A stretch of DNA of 64,000 bases. Source: Clostridiaceae bacterium (lineage in GTDB: Bacteria > Bacillota > Clostridia > Peptostreptococcales > Tindalliaceae). The notes under the pieces are model-generated. The model worked only from the letters and a program-made list of their open reading frames with translations. It searched no databases and had not been told where the DNA came from. The position numbers and the translations under genes are program-made. Position 1 is the stretch's first letter; every line of letters starts with the position of its first letter. Where the stretch lies: assembly GCA_011390155.1 (NCBI GenBank), contig JAABSW010000012.1:1-64000 (forward strand). The letters run 5' to 3'. Of the stretch, positions 9,679-19,197 are shown piece after piece.

Positions 9679-10638
9679 TTAGTATCCCTTCAGAGGGTCC
9701 ACCACATTCATCATTTCGCCTTCCCCTGTTTGGTATACTTTCAGGTTATGGCTGATGATTTCCATGGCTTTTTTCATGTATTTGGTGGATTCGCCGCAAA
9801 TATGAGGAGTAATCACCACGTTTTCCAACTTCCACAATGGGCTGTCCTCCGGTAATGGTTCCTCTTCGAAGACGTCCGCCCAAAAGGCCCTGATTTTGTT
9901 TTCCTGCAGCACAGGAATCAGGTCCGCTTCTTTTACGGTGCTACCCCTTCCCATATTGATGAGGCAAGCTGAATGTTTCATTTGGTTCAGTAATGAGGCG
10001 TCCACCAAATGCTCTGTTTCCGGAGTGCCGGGCAGCAGGTTGATGATGTAGTCACTTTCACTGAAAAGCCACCCGATGTCTTCCATGCCCACCACCTTTT
10101 CCACATGGGGTACTGGTGTAGGATTGTTTTTCAAACCAATAACCCGCATGCCCATAAAGGCTGCTTTTCGGGCCACTTCCTGGCCGATGGTACCCAGGCC
10201 CAGAATGCCCAGGGTGGCACCATGGATTTCTCCCTGTTCAGACCGGCGATCCCAGGTAACATCAAACTGTCGACGCATGAAAGTGTGAACATTGCGGGCC
10301 AGCATCACCATGGCAGCAATGGAGTATTCCGCCATGTGAATCCGATGAATGCCTTTTCCATTGGTCACCACAGCTCCCTGGGCCATCAGTTCTTCCAGGG
10401 GAAAGGCGTCCACTCCCACACTAAGGGCCTGGACCCATTTCAAATTTTTTCCTTTCAGTAGAATGTCTTTGTTGCAGGGAAAAGCCACCAGGATTTCAGC
10501 TTCCGGGATAATTTTCTCCAAGTCTTCCGGTTTCAGAACGATGTCCAGTTGCCAGTCCTTGGAAGGATTAAGGTATTTCACAATCTCTTTTCGTTCCACC
10601 TTCAGGTATTTAGGGGCATATACCACCATTTTTCTCAT
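9679..10638 (-). CDS. D-isomer-specific 2-hydroxyacid dehydrogenase
   Basis: A 319-residue protein with the NAD-binding motif GILGLGTIGQEVA (about residues 145-157), the conserved Arg in NMGRGSTV, the Glu in FEEEPLPEDSPLW and the catalytic His in TPHICGES. It would interconvert a 2-keto acid and a D-2-hydroxy acid with NAD(P)H in the cytoplasm. Phosphoglycerate-, glyoxylate- and vanillate-type members share these motifs, so the substrate is open. It is read alone, downstream of the nrdG terminator. Confidence 0.92.
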   Translation of the reverse strand: MRKMVVYAPKYLKVERKEIVKYLNPSKDWQLDIVLKPEDLEKIIPEAEILVAFPCNKDILLKGKNLKWVQALSVGVDAFPLEELMAQGAVVTNGKGIHRIHMAEYSIAAMVMLARNVHTFMRRQFDVTWDRRSEQGEIHGATLGILGLGTIGQEVARKAAFMGMRVIGLKNNPTPVPHVEKVVGMEDIGWLFSESDYIINLLPGTPETEHLVDASLLNQMKHSACLINMGRGSTVKEADLIPVLQENKIRAFWADVFEEEPLPEDSPLWKLENVVITPHICGESTKYMKKAMEIISHNLKVYQTGEGEMMNVVDPLKGY

Positions 10639-10666
10639 GGTTTCATCATCTCCTTTTATTGAAACA

Positions 10667-10696
10667 ATCCCCCAGGGTCATGACACCTTGAGGGAT
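10667..10696 (-). terminator. Terminator after nrdG
   Basis: Minus strand ATCCCTCAAGG pairs with CCTGGGGGAT, followed by TGTTTC; the T-run is short. Confidence 0.6.
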
Positions 10697-10723
10697 CATT
10701 GTTGTTATATTGTTCTTCAACAC

Positions 10724-11410
10724 TTAAAAGCGAATAATGACTTCTTCAAACCACTGTTGAATTTCGCTATGCACTTCTTTCAGGAAGGCCTCGTCATAGG
10801 GATGAAATTTTCCTTTGCCTGCCAGCACATGCTGACTGTCTCGAAAATTTTGTAACACATACCTCTTGCTTCCTTTTACCCAGTAAGCAATGGCGATAAT
10901 ATCATCCCTGGTTAATATTTCCTGGCACACAGTGGTGCGAAATTCGTAATGAGTCATATGTTCCTTGATCAAGGTGATGCTTCTTTCCAACGTTGCTTTG
11001 TCCACGGGCACTCCAGTCACTTTTTGGTATTTATCCGGTGGGGCTTTGATGTCCATGGCCACATAATCTACCAGGGATTCTTGGAACAGTTTTTCAAGGA
11101 GCTCCGGATTCGTGCCATTGGTGTCTATTTTTATCTGGTATCCCATTTTTCTGATGTCAACTACCATGTCGTACAAATCGTCAGAAAGAGTGCATTCTCC
11201 CCCAGAAAAAACCACTGCATCAATAAGATGTGCTCTTCTGGCCAATTCTATCATCAACTCTTCACGGTTCAATGCCTCTCCATCCAAGGCCAACAACTCA
11301 CTGTTATGACAATAGGGACATCGAAAGTTGCAACCCCTGGTAAACAAGACTGTTGAAAGTCCGTTGGGATAATCGATGAGAGACGTTTTTTGTATGCCGC
11401 CAATGGTCAT
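10724..11410 (-). CDS. nrdG: Anaerobic ribonucleotide reductase activating protein (radical SAM)
   Basis: About 228 residues. The radical-SAM cluster motif CNFRCPYCHNSE is near residue 27, preceded by TSLIDYPNG typical of NrdG-type activases. GGECTL follows as the SAM-binding GGE motif. It would use SAM and a 4Fe-4S cluster to install the glycyl radical on NrdD, which is encoded just upstream. The start is set at ATG 11410 because GAGGTG lies 6 nt before it; the GTG at 11419 is part of that site. A terminator between nrdD and this gene implies separate or read-through transcription. Confidence 0.93.
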   Translation of the reverse strand: MTIGGIQKTSLIDYPNGLSTVLFTRGCNFRCPYCHNSELLALDGEALNREELMIELARRAHLIDAVVFSGGECTLSDDLYDMVVDIRKMGYQIKIDTNGTNPELLEKLFQESLVDYVAMDIKAPPDKYQKVTGVPVDKATLERSITLIKEHMTHYEFRTTVCQEILTRDDIIAIAYWVKGSKRYVLQNFRDSQHVLAGKGKFHPYDEAFLKEVHSEIQQWFEEVIIRF

Positions 11411-11514
11411 CCATGTCACCTCGATCAGTTAATTTAAATTACATCCTATGCTTTTATGTTAATGCATTAGACCCTGATTGACAAGAAGGTTTTAAAATAG
11501 AAAATCGCACAAAC

Positions 11515-11560
11515 AAAAAAGCAGGGAAACGCCATCTATTACCAGCCATCCCTGCTTTTG
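11515..11560 (-). terminator. Terminator between nrdD and nrdG
   Basis: Minus strand AAAAGCAGGGA pairs with TCCCTGCTTTTTT around a 24-nt loop, followed by T. Confidence 0.75.
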
Positions 11561-11588
11561 CGATGCAGTTTCATTTCTTTCCTGTTTA

Positions 11589-13730
11589 TTAACCAGCTTT
11601 GCTTTCAGCTTTGACACTGCTTTCTCTCTGGTGCTGGCTTTTTAGGCTGACTTCCGTGTCAAATTCCAACCGATCTTTGAATTCTTCTTTCTTGCCTTTG
11701 TTCCAGGACTGCACCGGTCGGTGAAAGCCAACCACCCTGGTCCATACTTCGGATTCTTCACCACAGGTGGGGCAAGAGAAATGTTCTCCTTTGAGATAAC
11801 CATGCTCGGGACAGATGCTGTAAGTGGGAGTCAAGGTCATGTAAGGCATATGGGAATATTGAAAACTGCGCTTAATCAGAAGCTTGGCTGTTTCCACGTT
11901 ATCAATTTCCTCACCCATGAAACCGTGGAACACGGTGCCTCCGGTGTATTGGGTCTGTAAGGCTTCCTGTGCCTGGATGGCTTCAAAAATATCCTTGGTG
12001 TGCCCCACAGGCAGCTGGGTTGAATTGGTGTAGTATGGCTCATTTTCTCCCTGGCTGAGGATGCGGGGGTACATGGCTTTGTCGATGCGGGCAAAGCGGT
12101 ATGAGGTGCCTTCTGCCGGTGAAGCTTCCAGGTTCCAGAGACTGCCGGCTTCCTCCTGAAAGATGGAGATGACACGGTTCATAAATTCCATGATTTCCAC
12201 TGCAAAATCATGGCCCTGCTCCGAGGTGATGTCTTCGCCAAAGAGGTTCAGGCAGGCTTCGTTCATGCCATTGAGGCCGATGGTTGAGAAATGGTTTTTA
12301 AAATATTCTCCCGTGGAATCTTTCACGCTCTGCAGGTAAAAACGGGAATAAGGATAGAGTCCTGCCTCCATATAGTTTTCCAATACTTTCCGTTTTTCAT
12401 CGGAAATTTCCCTTGCAAGTTCCATCAGTTCACGCACCCGACGTTTAAAATCTTCGGCACTTGTGGCCAGATAGCCGATGCGGGCCATGTTTAGGGTCAC
12501 CACATTGATGGACCCAGTCATTGGGTTTGCACCAAAGAGACCCCCACCACGTTTACGCAATTCCCGGTTGTCCAGCCGCAGCCGGCAGCACATGCTTCGG
12601 ATATCTTCCGGTGCCAGGTCTGAATTAAGGAAATTGGCAAAATAAGGAGTGCCAAACTTTCTGGTCATCTCCATGATGGCGTCCGCCACCTGAGAGTCCC
12701 AAGGGAAGTCCGGGGTAATGTTGATGGTGGGGATGGGAAAACTGAAAGCACGTTCTGCTCCATCACCCTCCATCATCACTTCGCAGAAAGCCATGTTGAA
12801 CATGTCCATTTCTTTCTGGAACTCACCGTAGGTTTTGTCCATGGGTTTACCGCCAATGATGGCAGGTTCATTCTTCAGCAATGGATGGGGGGCTATGTCC
12901 AGGGTGACATTCGTAAAAGGTGTCTGGAAGCCGACCCGGGTTGGTATGTTAAGGTTGAAGATAAAACGCTGCAGGGCCTTTTTCACCTGGGCATAATTCA
13001 ATTGGTCATAATGAATGAAAGGCGCCAGGTAAGTGTCGATGCTGGAGACAGCCTGTGCACCTGCAGATTCCCCTTGTAGGGTGTACAGTAGGTTTACCAG
13101 TTGGCCTAAAGCGGTTTCCAGGTGTTTGGGTGGTCGTGATTCCACCTTTCCCTTTGCCCCTTTGAAGCCCCGACGAAGGAAATCTTCGATGTCCCATCCG
13201 CAACAATAGGGCGCCAGCAGCCCCAGGTCATGGATATGTAAGTCACCTCTTACATGGGCGTCCCTCAACTCTTTGCGATAGATTTTATTCAACCAGTATT
13301 TTGAACTGATGGATTCGACAATGTGGTTGTTCAGTCCCTGGAGAGAAAAACCCATATTGGCGTTTTCGTTGACACGCCAGTCTGCCAAACTGACATATTC
13401 TTCCACCATTTCTTCGGCGTCCATGAACAGGTTTTTTACTTCACGAATTTCTTCCCGTTTCTTGCGGTACAGGATATAGGCTTTGGCGGTTTTAGCATGA
13501 CCCTCTTCAATCAACACTTTTTCCACAATGTCCTGTATGTCCTCCACGGAAGGAATACTGGCCCGGTAGGTTTCATTGAGAATGTCCTCTGCTTTTTTTG
13601 CCAACATAACAGCCTTCATTTCGTCGTTTCCACCCACAGATTTCACTGCAGCGAAAATGGCATCTTTAATTTTTGTCAGCTGAAAATCGGCAATTTCGCC
13701 ATTTCGTTTCTGTATCTTTGTGATCGCCAC
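11589..13730 (-). CDS. nrdD: Anaerobic ribonucleoside-triphosphate reductase
   Basis: A 713-residue class III ribonucleotide reductase. The N-terminal ATP-cone (about residues 1-95) is the allosteric domain, and the barrel follows. Near the C-terminus are the Zn-type Cys pairs CPEHGYL and CPTCG and the glycyl-radical segment RVVGFHRPVQ (Gly about residue 670). It reduces NTPs to dNTPs under anoxic conditions after activation by NrdG. The start is GTG at 13730 with AGGAGG 9 nt upstream. The promoter region has a NrdR-like box, so repression by NrdR is likely. Confidence 0.96.
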   Translation of the reverse strand: MAITKIQKRNGEIADFQLTKIKDAIFAAVKSVGGNDEMKAVMLAKKAEDILNETYRASIPSVEDIQDIVEKVLIEEGHAKTAKAYILYRKKREEIREVKNLFMDAEEMVEEYVSLADWRVNENANMGFSLQGLNNHIVESISSKYWLNKIYRKELRDAHVRGDLHIHDLGLLAPYCCGWDIEDFLRRGFKGAKGKVESRPPKHLETALGQLVNLLYTLQGESAGAQAVSSIDTYLAPFIHYDQLNYAQVKKALQRFIFNLNIPTRVGFQTPFTNVTLDIAPHPLLKNEPAIIGGKPMDKTYGEFQKEMDMFNMAFCEVMMEGDGAERAFSFPIPTINITPDFPWDSQVADAIMEMTRKFGTPYFANFLNSDLAPEDIRSMCCRLRLDNRELRKRGGGLFGANPMTGSINVVTLNMARIGYLATSAEDFKRRVRELMELAREISDEKRKVLENYMEAGLYPYSRFYLQSVKDSTGEYFKNHFSTIGLNGMNEACLNLFGEDITSEQGHDFAVEIMEFMNRVISIFQEEAGSLWNLEASPAEGTSYRFARIDKAMYPRILSQGENEPYYTNSTQLPVGHTKDIFEAIQAQEALQTQYTGGTVFHGFMGEEIDNVETAKLLIKRSFQYSHMPYMTLTPTYSICPEHGYLKGEHFSCPTCGEESEVWTRVVGFHRPVQSWNKGKKEEFKDRLEFDTEVSLKSQHQRESSVKAESKAG

Positions 13731-13765
13731 GATCCGATACCTCCTTTATTTAGTAGTGCGCATGA

Positions 13766-13795
13766 ATTATATGTACAATATATGGTATAGTCTAA
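13766..13795 (-). promoter_or_regulatory. nrdD promoter with NrdR-like box in the spacer
   Basis: Minus strand TTAGAC (13790-13795), 18-bp spacer, TATAAT (13766-13771). The spacer carries ATACCATATATTGT (13775-13788), which matches 12 of 14 positions of the NrdR-box consensus as I remember it. A repressor bound there would occlude RNA polymerase. I do not see a convincing second box at the usual spacing. Confidence 0.62.
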
Positions 13796-13799
13796 CGGA

Positions 13800-14071
13800 T
13801 TTTCAAGAAATTTCAAAATGCCGTTATCAAAGATTTGCTTTCTCAATATCCCTTTATCTTGTTTTTTCTTCCATTATCTACTTGTTTTCATTTATACAAT
13901 TGTTTTATGACGAAACACACTTGACAAAAGCTGAACGCCCATTTAACGTTTTGATAGATGGCTGTTTTCAGCACAGTGAAAGGCCTTCAGGCTGTTCTAT
14001 GCCTGAAGGCCTATTTATCCCATGACTACCAGCGATAAGCCTCCCTCATCTTCAAGAGTGAACAAGCCTGT
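13800..14071. other. Intergenic region between nrdD and the ABC-F gene
   Basis: AT-rich upstream region of nrdD followed by a strong inverted repeat (13981-14012). No coding potential is visible on either strand. Confidence 0.6.
13981..14012 (-). terminator. Strong hairpin, probable terminator of the ABC-F gene
   Basis: A perfect 12-bp inverted repeat AGGCCTTCAGGC / GCCTGAAGGCCT with an 8-nt loop. The T-run on the minus strand is short (TTTCACTG), so efficiency is uncertain. Confidence 0.65.
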
Positions 14072-15976
14072 TTATACTCGGCTTTGTTGTTCAATGATAT
14101 CCGCTTTTTCCGACAGTTCTGTCCATCTTTCCAGTAGCCTGTCCATTTCCTTTTCTAAAGACTTTTTTTCTTTTCCGGCTTCTTCCAGGTAATGGAAGTC
14201 CGTGGCATTGTACACCATGGCTTTTTCCAGTTCGGCTATTTTTTGTTCCAACTGTTGTATGTCCGTTTCAATGTGGTCAAACTCCTGTTGTTCTTTATAG
14301 GTGAATTTTAAGGGTCTTTCGGTGGTCTGCCGATTTTGCCCTTCCTGGGCCGACTTTTTCGGTGTATTGGATTTACCGGCATCTTTCTCTGTCGCTACCC
14401 ATTCCGAGCAGGAAAGACCGGTTTCCTCCACGTTACCTTTCCCTTTAAACACCAACATCCGGTCAGCCAACCGGTCCAGGAGGTAGCGGTCATGGGAGGC
14501 AATGACCACTGTTCCGGGAAAGTGGTCCAGGTAGTCTTCCAGCACGGTCAGGGTGGTGATGTCCAGGTCGTTGGTAGGTTCATCCAGCAACAGCAAATTA
14601 GGTTCTTCCATCAACCGCCGCAGCAACAGGAGTCTTCTCTTCTCACCACCGGACAGGGAACCCACAGTGGTCCACTGCTTTTCCGGTGAAAACAGAAATT
14701 GTTCCAGCATCTGTGAGGCAGTGATTCGTTGATCTTTACTCAAAGTAATCACTTCACGGCCTTCCTGAATGTATTCCAACACCTTCTGGTCACCCTCCAG
14801 TTCCAGGTTTTCTTGCCGGAAATATGACAACCGGACTGTTTCACCCTGTTCAATGACGCCGTTATCAGGCTTCAGTTCTCCGGCAATCAGCTTCAGCAGT
14901 GTACTTTTGCCAGCGCCATTGGGGCCAGCCAAGCCTACAATTTCGCCAGGCTTAAGCAACAAGTTCAGTGACTTAATAAGTGGCTGATCGTCATAGGAAA
15001 AACTGACATCTTTCATTTCAATCACTTTTTTACCCAGACGCCTCGTTAACACTGGTACTTCCAGCTCAGCTTTGGATGTCTTTTCAAGGGTTTCTTCCAG
15101 CTGTTCAAACCTCCCAATCCGTGCTTTTTGTTTGGTTGTGCGCGCCCTGGCTCCTCTTTTCATCCATGCTAATTCCTGCCGATAAAGTGTTTGAAGACGA
15201 CGCTCAGTGGCAGCGTCCTTGGCCAGCATTTCTTCCTTCTCCACTAAATAGTGTTGATAACTACCACTATACTGGGTTAGCTGTCCTGCTTCAAGTTCTA
15301 TAATAGTGTTGGTGACCCTGTCAAGAAAATACCGGTCATGAGTGACCATGACCAGAGAACCATTTCGGGTTTTCAGGTAATTTTCCAGCCATTCAATCAT
15401 GTCCAGGTCAAGATGGTTCGTTGGTTCGTCAAGGATCAGTACATTGGATGGCCTGATGAGAGCTCCGGCCAGGGCGATGCGGCGTCGCTGTCCACCGGAG
15501 AGGGTTTCCACCAATGCATGGTAGTCTTCCAGCCCCAGTTGATGTAGCACTGTTTTTGCCTGGGTTTCCAGGTTCCACACTTGCTGGTCATCCATTTTTT
15601 GCTGAAGTTTCACCACTTCTGTCTGGAACCCTTTATCTTCCGGATGATTTTGAAGCCTGTCCATGGCCTGCTCATAGCTAAGCAACAACCGGCACAAGGT
15701 ATCGCCACCCTGAAGAGTGGCTTCCAGCACCGTCATACCGGAAGGTATGGGTGGATCCTGGTCTACCATACTGACCACCACTGAAGGGTGGTGGATCAAG
15801 TCACCGGACTCTGGTTGAAGTTCCCCGGCAATAATGCGCATCAGAGTCGTTTTACCTGTGCCGTTGACGCCGATCAGGCCTATTTTTGTTTCGTCTGTGA
15901 TATGGAGTGTGACACCATCAAGGAGCTTATGAATGCCGTAATGATGGTTCACTTGTTGTAAAGTTATGAGGTTCAT
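14072..15976 (-). CDS. ABC-F family ATPase (Uup-like, with C-terminal coiled coil)
   Basis: About 634 residues with two ABC cassettes on one chain and no membrane segments. Walker A motifs are GVNGTGKTT and GPNGAGKST, signatures LSGGQRRR and LSGGEKRR, and Walker B LILDEPTNHLD and LLLDEPTNDLD. A Lys/Glu-rich linker separates the cassettes and the last ~80 residues form a coiled coil, as in Uup. ABC-F proteins act on ribosomes or nucleic-acid intermediates; Uup-type members have been linked to ribosome function and DNA recombination. The ATG at 15976 is 7 nt after GAGG inside the murI stop region. An ATG at 15982 overlaps the murI stop. It is coupled to murI. Confidence 0.9.
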   Translation of the reverse strand: MNLITLQQVNHHYGIHKLLDGVTLHITDETKIGLIGVNGTGKTTLMRIIAGELQPESGDLIHHPSVVVSMVDQDPPIPSGMTVLEATLQGGDTLCRLLLSYEQAMDRLQNHPEDKGFQTEVVKLQQKMDDQQVWNLETQAKTVLHQLGLEDYHALVETLSGGQRRRIALAGALIRPSNVLILDEPTNHLDLDMIEWLENYLKTRNGSLVMVTHDRYFLDRVTNTIIELEAGQLTQYSGSYQHYLVEKEEMLAKDAATERRLQTLYRQELAWMKRGARARTTKQKARIGRFEQLEETLEKTSKAELEVPVLTRRLGKKVIEMKDVSFSYDDQPLIKSLNLLLKPGEIVGLAGPNGAGKSTLLKLIAGELKPDNGVIEQGETVRLSYFRQENLELEGDQKVLEYIQEGREVITLSKDQRITASQMLEQFLFSPEKQWTTVGSLSGGEKRRLLLLRRLMEEPNLLLLDEPTNDLDITTLTVLEDYLDHFPGTVVIASHDRYLLDRLADRMLVFKGKGNVEETGLSCSEWVATEKDAGKSNTPKKSAQEGQNRQTTERPLKFTYKEQQEFDHIETDIQQLEQKIAELEKAMVYNATDFHYLEEAGKEKKSLEKEMDRLLERWTELSEKADIIEQQSRV

Positions 15977-15978
15977 AT

Positions 15979-16803
15979 TCATTCCTCTTCCGTATAAATC
16001 TTTATAAATTGTTGAATAAAATCTTCCGTAAATCCTCTAAGAATAAGTTGCTGTATCAGAATATGTTTCATATTTTCAATGGTCTCGGGGTTATGTGAGG
16101 ATGATTTTAAGGTGACACGGGTTTCAGCAGGGGTTTCTTCTTCCTGTAACAATCGCATGACCTGTCGAAGGGTTCCCTTGTTTCCGTCGATGAGCTGCAC
16201 ATGGTCACCCATGAGCTGCTGCCACTTATGACGAATGAGTACATAATGGGTACACCCCAAAACCAGTCGATGGATGTCCTCGCATTCATAAGGGGCCACC
16301 AATGACTTCAGCTTTTCATCCACCGCCAAAGCATCCGGCCCCTCATTTTCAATGACTTCCACTAATCCTGGACAGGGTAGCAAAAGTACCCTGTGAGACC
16401 CTCTCCAATGTTCCATCAGGCTGGTAAACTTCTTTTCCCGTAAGGTTAAAGGCGTGGCCGCCACCAGAATTGTCTTACCTGTATTTCCCTCCACCGCAGG
16501 TTTAAGGGCGGGTTCCATGCCCACCACAGGAATATCAATTTTTTTTCGAATAATCTCCGCCGCAACACTGGTAGCTGTATTACAGGCGATCACCAGTATG
16601 CGAATGCCTGAAGTGACCAGTTCATCCACTACTTCCAATACTCTTTTTTCAACATCTCCCCTACTTTTAACACCATAGGGAGCATAATGGGTATCTGCAT
16701 AGTATACGTAATGGTCGCGGGGCCTTTCGACAATAAGATCTGCCAATACACTAAGTCCACCCAGACCAGAATCAAAGATACCGATGGAGTTTTCATCACC
16801 CAT
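15979..16803 (-). CDS. murI: Glutamate racemase
   Basis: About 274 residues. IGIFDSGLGGLS at the N-terminus and the two catalytic cysteines in VIACNTATS (Cys74) and VLGCTHY (Cys184) identify glutamate racemase. It supplies D-glutamate for peptidoglycan in the cytoplasm. The start at ATG 16803 is chosen because GGAG lies 5 nt before it; an upstream in-frame ATG at 16818 overlaps pgi and contains that site. pgi ends 2 nt before it and the ABC-F gene starts within its stop codon, so the three are one operon. Confidence 0.95.
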   Translation of the reverse strand: MGDENSIGIFDSGLGGLSVLADLIVERPRDHYVYYADTHYAPYGVKSRGDVEKRVLEVVDELVTSGIRILVIACNTATSVAAEIIRKKIDIPVVGMEPALKPAVEGNTGKTILVAATPLTLREKKFTSLMEHWRGSHRVLLLPCPGLVEVIENEGPDALAVDEKLKSLVAPYECEDIHRLVLGCTHYVLIRHKWQQLMGDHVQLIDGNKGTLRQVMRLLQEEETPAETRVTLKSSSHNPETIENMKHILIQQLILRGFTEDFIQQFIKIYTEEE

Positions 16804-16805
16804 TG

Positions 16806-18146
16806 TTACTCCTGCCATCGACTTTCAAGCTCCTTTTTCAGTTTCTCATAACCCGGTTTGCCCAATAAAGCAAACATGTTGGCTTTGTAAGCTTCCACGC
16901 CAGGCTGGTTAAAAGGGTTAACTCCCAGCAAATAGCCGCTGATGGCGCAAGATTTCATAAAGAAATAGAAGAGTTGCCCTGCCCAGTAGGGGCTTTTTTC
17001 TGGTATGGAAATCTGTAAAACAGGTACACCTCCAGCAGTGTGGGCCATGGATGTACCTTGCATTGCTTTTTCATTTACCAACGATAATGGCTTGCCGGCC
17101 AAATAGCCCAGGCCGTCATCATCACTGCCGGTGTCAGGTACCAGAATATCTTTCACAGGTTTTTCTGTGCTGACAACCGTTTCAAAAAGGTTGCGCAAAC
17201 CTTCCTGGACGTATTGACCCATGGAATGAAGGTCTGTGGTTAGTTGGAGAGAAGCTGGGAAAATACCCTTGCCGTCTTTTCCTTCACTTTCTCCGAACAG
17301 CTGTTTCCACCATTCTGCCATGTAATGATAGGATGGGTCATAACTTACCATGATTTCTGTGGTTTTTCCTTTTCTTGCCAGGGCATTTCGATAAGCTGCA
17401 TATTGATAACAAGGATTTTCGGTGATCACCAGTTCACTGTACCTTGACTGGGCATCACGTGCGCCCTGGATCAGGTTATCCACATCAATGCCTGCCACTG
17501 CAATGGGCAAGAGTCCCACAGGGGTAAGCACAGAGTAGCGTCCTCCAATGTCATCAGGAATCACAAAAGTCTGGTATCCTTCACCGTCTGCCAGTGTTTT
17601 CAAGGCTCCTTTAGCAGCATCAGTGGTGACCACTATACGATCTTTCGCGCCTTCCTGTCCATATTTTTCTTCCATCAATGCTTTAACCATTCGAAAAGAA
17701 ATGGCCGGTTCAGTGGTGGTACCAGATTTGGATATGACATTAACAGTTACTTCCTTGTCCTTCAGATAATCCATGAGTCCAGAGAGATAATCGCTGTCCA
17801 GATGGTGTCCCGCATAGATAATTTCCGGATTGCCTTTTGTTTTTGGTGTAAAAGGCGGGGTTAACCACTCAATGGCAGCCCTTGATCCAAGGTACGATCC
17901 ACCAATACCAATAACCAGAAAAACCTCTGACTCTTCCCGCAACTTTTCTGCTGTTGTTTTAATTTTTTCAATTTCTTCGCGGTGCATCGTGGTGGGCCAG
18001 TCCAGCCAGCCCAAAAAATCATCGCCAGGTCCATCCTGTTCTTCCAGCATGGCTTCGACAGCCTCCAGCAATGCTTTCATTTCTTTTAATTCCCGCTCAC
18101 TGATGGTTTCCCTGGCCAGCGTTGCTTCCAGTGTAAGATATTTCAT
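16806..18146 (-). CDS. pgi: Glucose-6-phosphate isomerase
   Basis: About 446 residues, the short Gram-positive form. The active-site regions IGIGGSYLGSRA, SKSGTTTEPA and the catalytic LTTDLHSMGQY are intact. It interconverts glucose 6-phosphate and fructose 6-phosphate in glycolysis/gluconeogenesis. The ATG at 18146 is preceded by AAGGAG with 8-nt spacing. An in-frame extension to 18170 has no site of its own. It leads a run of tightly packed genes with murI and the ABC-F ATPase. Confidence 0.96.
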   Translation of the reverse strand: MKYLTLEATLARETISERELKEMKALLEAVEAMLEEQDGPGDDFLGWLDWPTTMHREEIEKIKTTAEKLREESEVFLVIGIGGSYLGSRAAIEWLTPPFTPKTKGNPEIIYAGHHLDSDYLSGLMDYLKDKEVTVNVISKSGTTTEPAISFRMVKALMEEKYGQEGAKDRIVVTTDAAKGALKTLADGEGYQTFVIPDDIGGRYSVLTPVGLLPIAVAGIDVDNLIQGARDAQSRYSELVITENPCYQYAAYRNALARKGKTTEIMVSYDPSYHYMAEWWKQLFGESEGKDGKGIFPASLQLTTDLHSMGQYVQEGLRNLFETVVSTEKPVKDILVPDTGSDDDGLGYLAGKPLSLVNEKAMQGTSMAHTAGGVPVLQISIPEKSPYWAGQLFYFFMKSCAISGYLLGVNPFNQPGVEAYKANMFALLGKPGYEKLKKELESRWQE

Positions 18147-18170
18147 TGATTTCACTCCTTCAAAAATCAA

Positions 18171-19061
18171 TTATTTCTCTACCCGGTTTTCAAGTGTACC
18201 AATACCTTCAATGGTACAGGTAACCGTATCTCCCGGCTGAAGGTATCTGGGTGGTTCAAACCCCATACCCACTCCTGCAGGTGTGCCCGTGGCGATCATG
18301 TCACCTGATTTCAGTGTAAACCCTCTTGATAAGTCACTGATCACATAGGGTAAGTCAAAAATAAAATTGCGTGTATTGGATGATTGCCGGATCTCTCCGT
18401 TCACCGCACAGCTTAAGTCCAATTCTGGCGGATCATTAAACTGGCTTCGATGGACCAGTACCGGACCCATGGCCGTGAATGTGTCCAGGCTTTTACCTCT
18501 TACCCACTGGGTATGACGCTGCTGAAGGTCTCTGGCAGTGATGTCGTTCATGATAGTATAGCCGAATATATGCTTGAATGCATCCTCCGCTTTTATGTTT
18601 ATGCCGCCTTTACCAATAACGGCTACCAACTCCACTTCATAATCGATGGTTTCTGTTACTCCTGCGTGACGACTTATAAAAGCACCTGGCCCTACAATTT
18701 CATTGGTCATCTTAGTAAAATACACTGGCGCCGATGGCTCTTTTCGCTGCTTTCCGAAGCTGTCTTTTAACTCTGTGGCATGGTCCGAATAATTTAGACC
18801 CAGGCAAATGATATTGCGAATCGGATAAGGAATGGGTGCCATCAGTTCAACATCCGCAAGATATAATGTGTCTTTGCCCGGGTTTTCCTGGGCATCGCGC
18901 AAAGCGTTTAATATTGTCTCATCATCACGTTCTACCAATTCCAGTAAATTTCGGGGGGCATTGTCTCCCAATGCAGCGGAAATGGGTAATATTTCATGGC
19001 CGTCCCGAACCAGTAATGCAGGCGTCTCTTTTCCTTCAATTTTTACAGTGATAAATTTCAT
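18171..19061 (-). CDS. Fumarylacetoacetate hydrolase family protein
   Basis: About 296 residues. The C-terminal two-thirds is an FAH fold: ICLGLNYSDHATE, the metal-binding Glu residues in YEVELVAVIG, GYTIMNDITARD, and the C-terminal GDMIATGTPAGVG. Members hydrolyse or decarboxylate 2-keto and acylpyruvate compounds with Mg or Mn; a broad acylpyruvase/oxaloacetate-decarboxylase-like role is possible but unproven. The ATG at 19061 follows AAAGGAGG. It lies 24 nt before pgi and may share its transcript. Confidence 0.92.
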   Translation of the reverse strand: MKFITVKIEGKETPALLVRDGHEILPISAALGDNAPRNLLELVERDDETILNALRDAQENPGKDTLYLADVELMAPIPYPIRNIICLGLNYSDHATELKDSFGKQRKEPSAPVYFTKMTNEIVGPGAFISRHAGVTETIDYEVELVAVIGKGGINIKAEDAFKHIFGYTIMNDITARDLQQRHTQWVRGKSLDTFTAMGPVLVHRSQFNDPPELDLSCAVNGEIRQSSNTRNFIFDLPYVISDLSRGFTLKSGDMIATGTPAGVGMGFEPPRYLQPGDTVTCTIEGIGTLENRVEK

Positions 19062-19197
19062 AAAAAGCCTCCTTTTTGCCTTTTTTATGCTCATCAACTT
19101 TTTTGTACATTTTGATTGCGTTTATTGAATACCCAAAATAATGGTGGTAATTCTAAAATTAACAATCAGGGCCATGAGTTTACCATCGTAATGCGTT

